The translations under genes and the position numbers were made by a program. Below, one piece after another: positions 13,698-15,824 of a stretch of DNA of 15,824 nucleotides. The DNA is taken from positions 1-15,824 of the forward strand of contig DASZVY010000043.1 in the NCBI GenBank assembly GCA_035546855.1, written 5' to 3'. A model generated the notes under the pieces. It saw only the letters and a list, made by a program, of their open reading frames with translations. It made no database searches and was not told the DNA's origin. Positions within the stretch are counted from its first letter, which is position 1; each line of letters opens with the position of its first letter. This DNA is from Nitrobacter sp035546855. Lineage in GTDB: Bacteria > Pseudomonadota > Alphaproteobacteria > Rhizobiales > Xanthobacteraceae.

Positions 13698-13994
13698 ATG
13701 ATCACCGAAATCGCGCAGATCGACATCAAGCCCGGCAGCGAACAGGACTTCGAGGCCGCGATCGCCAAGGCCCAGCCGATCTTCAAGCGTTGCAAGGGCT
13801 GGAAGAGTTTTGAACTGCATCGGTCGATCGAAAAGCCGTCACGTTATCGACTTCACATCAAATGGGAGACGCTGGAAAATCACACCGTGGATTTCCGGGA
13901 GTCCGCCAATTTCACCGAATGGCGGGCGCTGGTCGGGCCATATTTCGCATCGCCTCCCGAGGTCGAGCATACCAGGACGGTGACGGGCTTCTAG
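13698..13994 (+). CDS. ABM-domain (antibiotic biosynthesis monooxygenase-like) protein
   Basis: The product is 98 residues with a dimeric alpha-beta (ferredoxin-like) fold. Landmarks: ITEIAQIDIKPGSEQDFEAA at the first strand and helix, GWKSFELHRSIEKPSRYRLHIKWET across strands two and three, and HTVDFRESANFTEWRALVGPYF, the family's H-x-x-x-F-R-x-S helix. Members include quinone-forming monooxygenases and stress-related small proteins; the substrate here is unknown. The ribosome site GGAGG ending at 13687 lies 10 bases before ATG 13698. The TAG stop at 13992-13994 falls inside the first four bases of the inserted palindrome, so the element contributes the stop codon. It converges with the AI-2E transporter gene. 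Confidence 0.88.
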   Translation: MITEIAQIDIKPGSEQDFEAAIAKAQPIFKRCKGWKSFELHRSIEKPSRYRLHIKWETLENHTVDFRESANFTEWRALVGPYFASPPEVEHTRTVTGF

Positions 13995-14155
13995 TGTCCC
14001 GATTCCGAAGTTTGCAAGCACTTGCAGCAAACTTTGATGCGAACTTCGGAATCAAAGGGACACTAGCAAGCTTATGATTCGAGTGTGGTTTAGGTTCAGA
14101 AGTTCGCTTGAAGGACTCGCGGCGAAAGTGAAGCGAACTTCTGAACCACCACACT
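13991..14155. repeat. Bipartite palindromic repeat, copy 2 (arms B and A)
   Basis: Arm B (13991-14066) has perfect ends CTAGTGTCCC and GGGACACTAG and a perfect 12-base inner stem GATTCCGAAGTT/AACTTCGGAATC, with an AAA bulge and an inner GCAAG-CA-CTTGC hairpin in its loop. Arm A (14082-14155) has AGTGTGG/CCACACT and a perfect 17-base stem GGTTCAGAAGTTCGCTT/AAGCGAACTTCTGAACC, with TTTA opposite a single A and a 21-base loop. A 15-base spacer separates the arms. The unit is collinear with the reverse complement of 8356-8519. It spans exactly from the ABM stop codon to the AI-2E transporter stop codon, and its hairpins may terminate both genes. Confidence 0.88.
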
Positions 14156-15281
14156 AGACCCGGGCCGTCCCCGGCACGTCGGCGTCCTCGCGCATGTAAT
14201 CCATCACCACCTTGACGACCGCCATCAGCGGCAGCGCCAGCGCCAGACCCCAGATTCCAAATACTTCGCCGAGCAGGATCTGGAACGCAAACAGCGTTCC
14301 GGCCGGAATCTCCAGCGCCTGCCGCTGTAGAATCGGCGTCAGGATATAACTCTCGAGCGCGTGGATGCCGAGGAACAGGACGAACGCGCTGGCTGCGGCG
14401 ACCCAGCCCGACGCGAGGCTCGCCAGCACCACGATCAATCCGGCGAGCAGCGCGCCGATGGTGGGAATGAACGTCAGCAGGCCGGCTTGAATCCCGAGGA
14501 TGAACGAGCTCTGGACGCCGATGATCTTGAGGCCGATCCATGTCACCAGGAATACGGCAGTCATGGTGATGATCTGCGCGATCAGCCAGCGCTCCAGGGT
14601 GCCACTGATCCGGTCGACTACCACCGTCGTCGAGCCGCGATACTTCGCCGGAGCCATCCATATCAGCCCCTTGCGATAGATGCTTGGCTGAGCCGCAAAG
14701 CAGAGACCAAGAAACAGCACGATAAAGAAATTCCCGACGGCACTGACCGTACCGAGGATCAGCTTCAAGGTTTGACTGACGATCGCGCCGCCGCTCGATG
14801 CGATGGCGTCCGCTCCTGGAAGACTGTGCGAGGTGGTCTTGGCGGGCGTATTAGGCGTCGCCTCGGTGGACGCGGCGTTCAAGCCGCTAAGATTGAAGTA
14901 GCTGGTATCGACGCCGTTCCGTTCGAGAAAGCCCTTTACGTTCACGAGTTGCGATTTGATGGTGTTGCTCAGCACCGCCGCCTGTTGTGCGATGGTGGAT
15001 CCTCCGAGGAACAGCACGCCGGACAGCAGCGCTGCGCATATCAGACAGACGGCGGTCAGCCGCAGCGCGTGGGGGCCCCCGGTGAGATGGCCGAGCAGGC
15101 TGGTCATCGCGTTCAGGGCGACCCCGAGCAGAATGCCGGCAAAAATGAGGAACAGGGTGGCCGCGTGGTTCCAGGCCAGGATCATCAGGGCCGCAAATAT
15201 CGCGATGCCGATACCGCCGACGGCGATTGCCCACGCCAGATCGCCACGGTCTTGAATCCTACTTGCAGGAATGTCGCTCAC
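14154..15281 (-). CDS. AI-2E family transporter (PerM/UPF0118)
   Basis: The product is 375 residues, a polytopic inner-membrane protein of the AI-2 exporter/PerM family; members are proposed to export signals, solutes or ions, and the name does not establish AI-2 transport here. N-terminal helices (LAWAIAVGGIGIAIFAALMI, then LFLIFAGILLGVALNAM and ICAALLSGVLFLGGSTIA) are followed by a soluble insertion of about 80 residues (roughly 100-180). A second membrane half follows with FFIVLFLGLCFAAQPSIYRKG, FIPTIGALLAGLIVVLAS and ILTPILQRQALEIPAG, the family's conserved P-x-x-x-x-x-x-x-x-P region, ending GIWGLALALPLMAVVKV. Translation starts at GTG 15281 with AGAGG 7 bases upstream. The TAG stop (14156-14154) lies in the end of the palindromic repeat. 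Confidence 0.92.
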   Translation of the reverse strand: MSDIPASRIQDRGDLAWAIAVGGIGIAIFAALMILAWNHAATLFLIFAGILLGVALNAMTSLLGHLTGGPHALRLTAVCLICAALLSGVLFLGGSTIAQQAAVLSNTIKSQLVNVKGFLERNGVDTSYFNLSGLNAASTEATPNTPAKTTSHSLPGADAIASSGGAIVSQTLKLILGTVSAVGNFFIVLFLGLCFAAQPSIYRKGLIWMAPAKYRGSTTVVVDRISGTLERWLIAQIITMTAVFLVTWIGLKIIGVQSSFILGIQAGLLTFIPTIGALLAGLIVVLASLASGWVAAASAFVLFLGIHALESYILTPILQRQALEIPAGTLFAFQILLGEVFGIWGLALALPLMAVVKVVMDYMREDADVPGTARV

Positions 15282-15428
15282 AGTCGCCTCTCACGCTCAG
15301 GATTCGCAGTGTTCCGTCAAACACAGTCCGGATCAAGCCGGGTGGCAGTAAAAGCGATAAGTTTGGGGCAACAAACGGACGCGGGTGTCAGCGGCGAAGC
15401 GCGACATCCTTGAAGGCGCTACCAACGG

Positions 15429-15617
15429 TCATTCGAGCTTGTCCCGCATGCCGCAGATGATCTCGTAGGCTTGCTCGCGCGGCATCGGCGGCATGTGACG
15501 GCGATCCTCGATCAGCGCCGCGAATAAATGCGGCGATCGAACCGCATGGAATTGCAACCTTTCGATAAATGCTGGTCTTGCCGGAGCGCTGTGGCGGTCA
15601 GCAGGGAGCGACGGCAC
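15429..15617 (-). CDS. Doubtful small open frame, hypothetical
   Basis: A 62-codon frame opens at GTG 15617, overlapping the terminator of glnA, and ends MPREQAYEIICGMRDKLE. The C-terminal third looks protein-like (amphipathic helix), while the first half is Pro/His/Arg-rich. There is no clear ribosome site for the GTG. I do not recognise a family; it could be a decayed gene or noise. The surrounding bases 15282-15428 show no other gene. Confidence 0.2.
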   Translation of the reverse strand: MPSLPADRHSAPARPAFIERLQFHAVRSPHLFAALIEDRRHMPPMPREQAYEIICGMRDKLE

Positions 15618-15623
15618 AAAAAG

Positions 15624-15653
15624 AAAAAGGCGCTTCCGAAGGAAGCACCTTTT
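15624..15653 (-). terminator. Intrinsic terminator of glnA
   Basis: Read on the minus strand, AAAAGG.GCTTCC pairs with GGAAGC.CCTTTTT around TTC, with one mismatch, and is followed by a T-rich run (TTTTTCTTTTTG). It lies 23 bases after the glnA stop codon. Confidence 0.85.
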
Positions 15654-15676
15654 GCCGTTTGCAAGATGCGGATCGA

Positions 15677-15824
15677 TCAGTACGAATAATACATATCGAA
15701 CTCGACCGGGTGCGGGGTCATTTCGAAGCGCATCACGTCGGTCATTTTCAGCTCGATGTAGGCATCGATGAAATCGTCGTCGAACACGCCGCCGGCCTTG
15801 AGGAAGGCGCGGTCCTTGTCGAGG
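15677..15824 (-). CDS. glnA: Glutamine synthetase type I, C-terminal end
   Basis: The visible 48 residues at the right edge read LDKDRAFLKAGGVFDDDFID, followed by AYIELKMTDVMRFEMTPHPV, then EFDMYYSY and a stop. This is the conserved C-terminus of bacterial GlnA, where the TPHPVE(F/Y)-x-x-YYS ending is diagnostic. The enzyme makes glutamine from glutamate, ammonia and ATP and is the entry point of ammonium assimilation. The adenylylated tyrosine and the active site lie outside the window. Intrinsic terminator at 15624-15653 follows directly. Confidence 0.96.
   Translation of the reverse strand, partial: LDKDRAFLKAGGVFDDDFIDAYIELKMTDVMRFEMTPHPVEFDMYYSY

Noticed and set aside
14361..15413. 350-codon plus-strand frame opposite the AI-2E transporter
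   Set aside because: Charged, low-complexity translation with no domain; the minus strand encodes a well-defined membrane protein.
1..15824. CRISPR arrays, tRNA or rRNA genes, prophage or intact transposase
   Set aside because: No regularly spaced direct repeats, cloverleaf or rRNA motifs, or transposase-like reading frames were seen.

Overview
The window reads as chromosomal DNA of a high-GC alphaproteobacterium in the Bradyrhizobium/Rhodopseudomonas/Nitrobacter group (Nitrobacteraceae). This is inferred from the protein families (CtaA of the alphaproteobacterial type, DUF2842, rplM-rpsI, MetY), the codon usage, and several families of short palindromic repeats of the kind that crowd intergenic regions in these genomes. 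Nitrobacter is my best guess at genus, but the sequence alone does not settle it.

Region 1 (1-4920) is the edge of an exopolysaccharide locus. It holds the N-terminus of a Wza/GumB-like export lipoprotein (minus), a Wzc/ExoP-like chain-length/co-polymerase protein (plus), a CelD/FemAB-like GNAT protein (minus) and a NodB-fold polysaccharide deacetylase homologue (plus). Two of these look catalytically dead. The Wzc-like C-terminal domain has lost the Walker A lysine. The deacetylase homologue has lost its metal-binding Asp-His-His triad while keeping the fold.

Region 2 (4921-10253) holds housekeeping and metabolic genes separated by repeats: a DUF2842 membrane protein divergent from heme A synthase ctaA, a 58-residue peptide with a bacteriocin-like 'double-glycine' leader, O-acetylhomoserine sulfhydrylase metY, a CoA-binding protein, and a crotonase-fold protein without the two catalytic glutamates. 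The gaps contain a 184-bp MITE-like element with terminal inverted repeats, a ~118-bp palindrome, and a ~164-bp bipartite palindromic element upstream of metY.

Region 3 (10254-13606) carries a PaaI-like thioesterase, the ribosomal operon rplM-rpsI with a candidate promoter, leader hairpin and strong terminator, a membrane-bound diguanylate cyclase with intact GGEEF and I-site, and a small membrane protein with its own terminator.

Region 4 (13607-15824) carries an ABM-domain monooxygenase-like protein and a convergent AI-2E-family transporter. The space between their stop codons is filled exactly by a second copy of the bipartite palindrome, whose outer ends supply both TAG stop codons. The window closes with the C-terminus of glutamine synthetase glnA (minus) and its terminator. 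I saw no tRNA, rRNA, CRISPR array or intact transposase.
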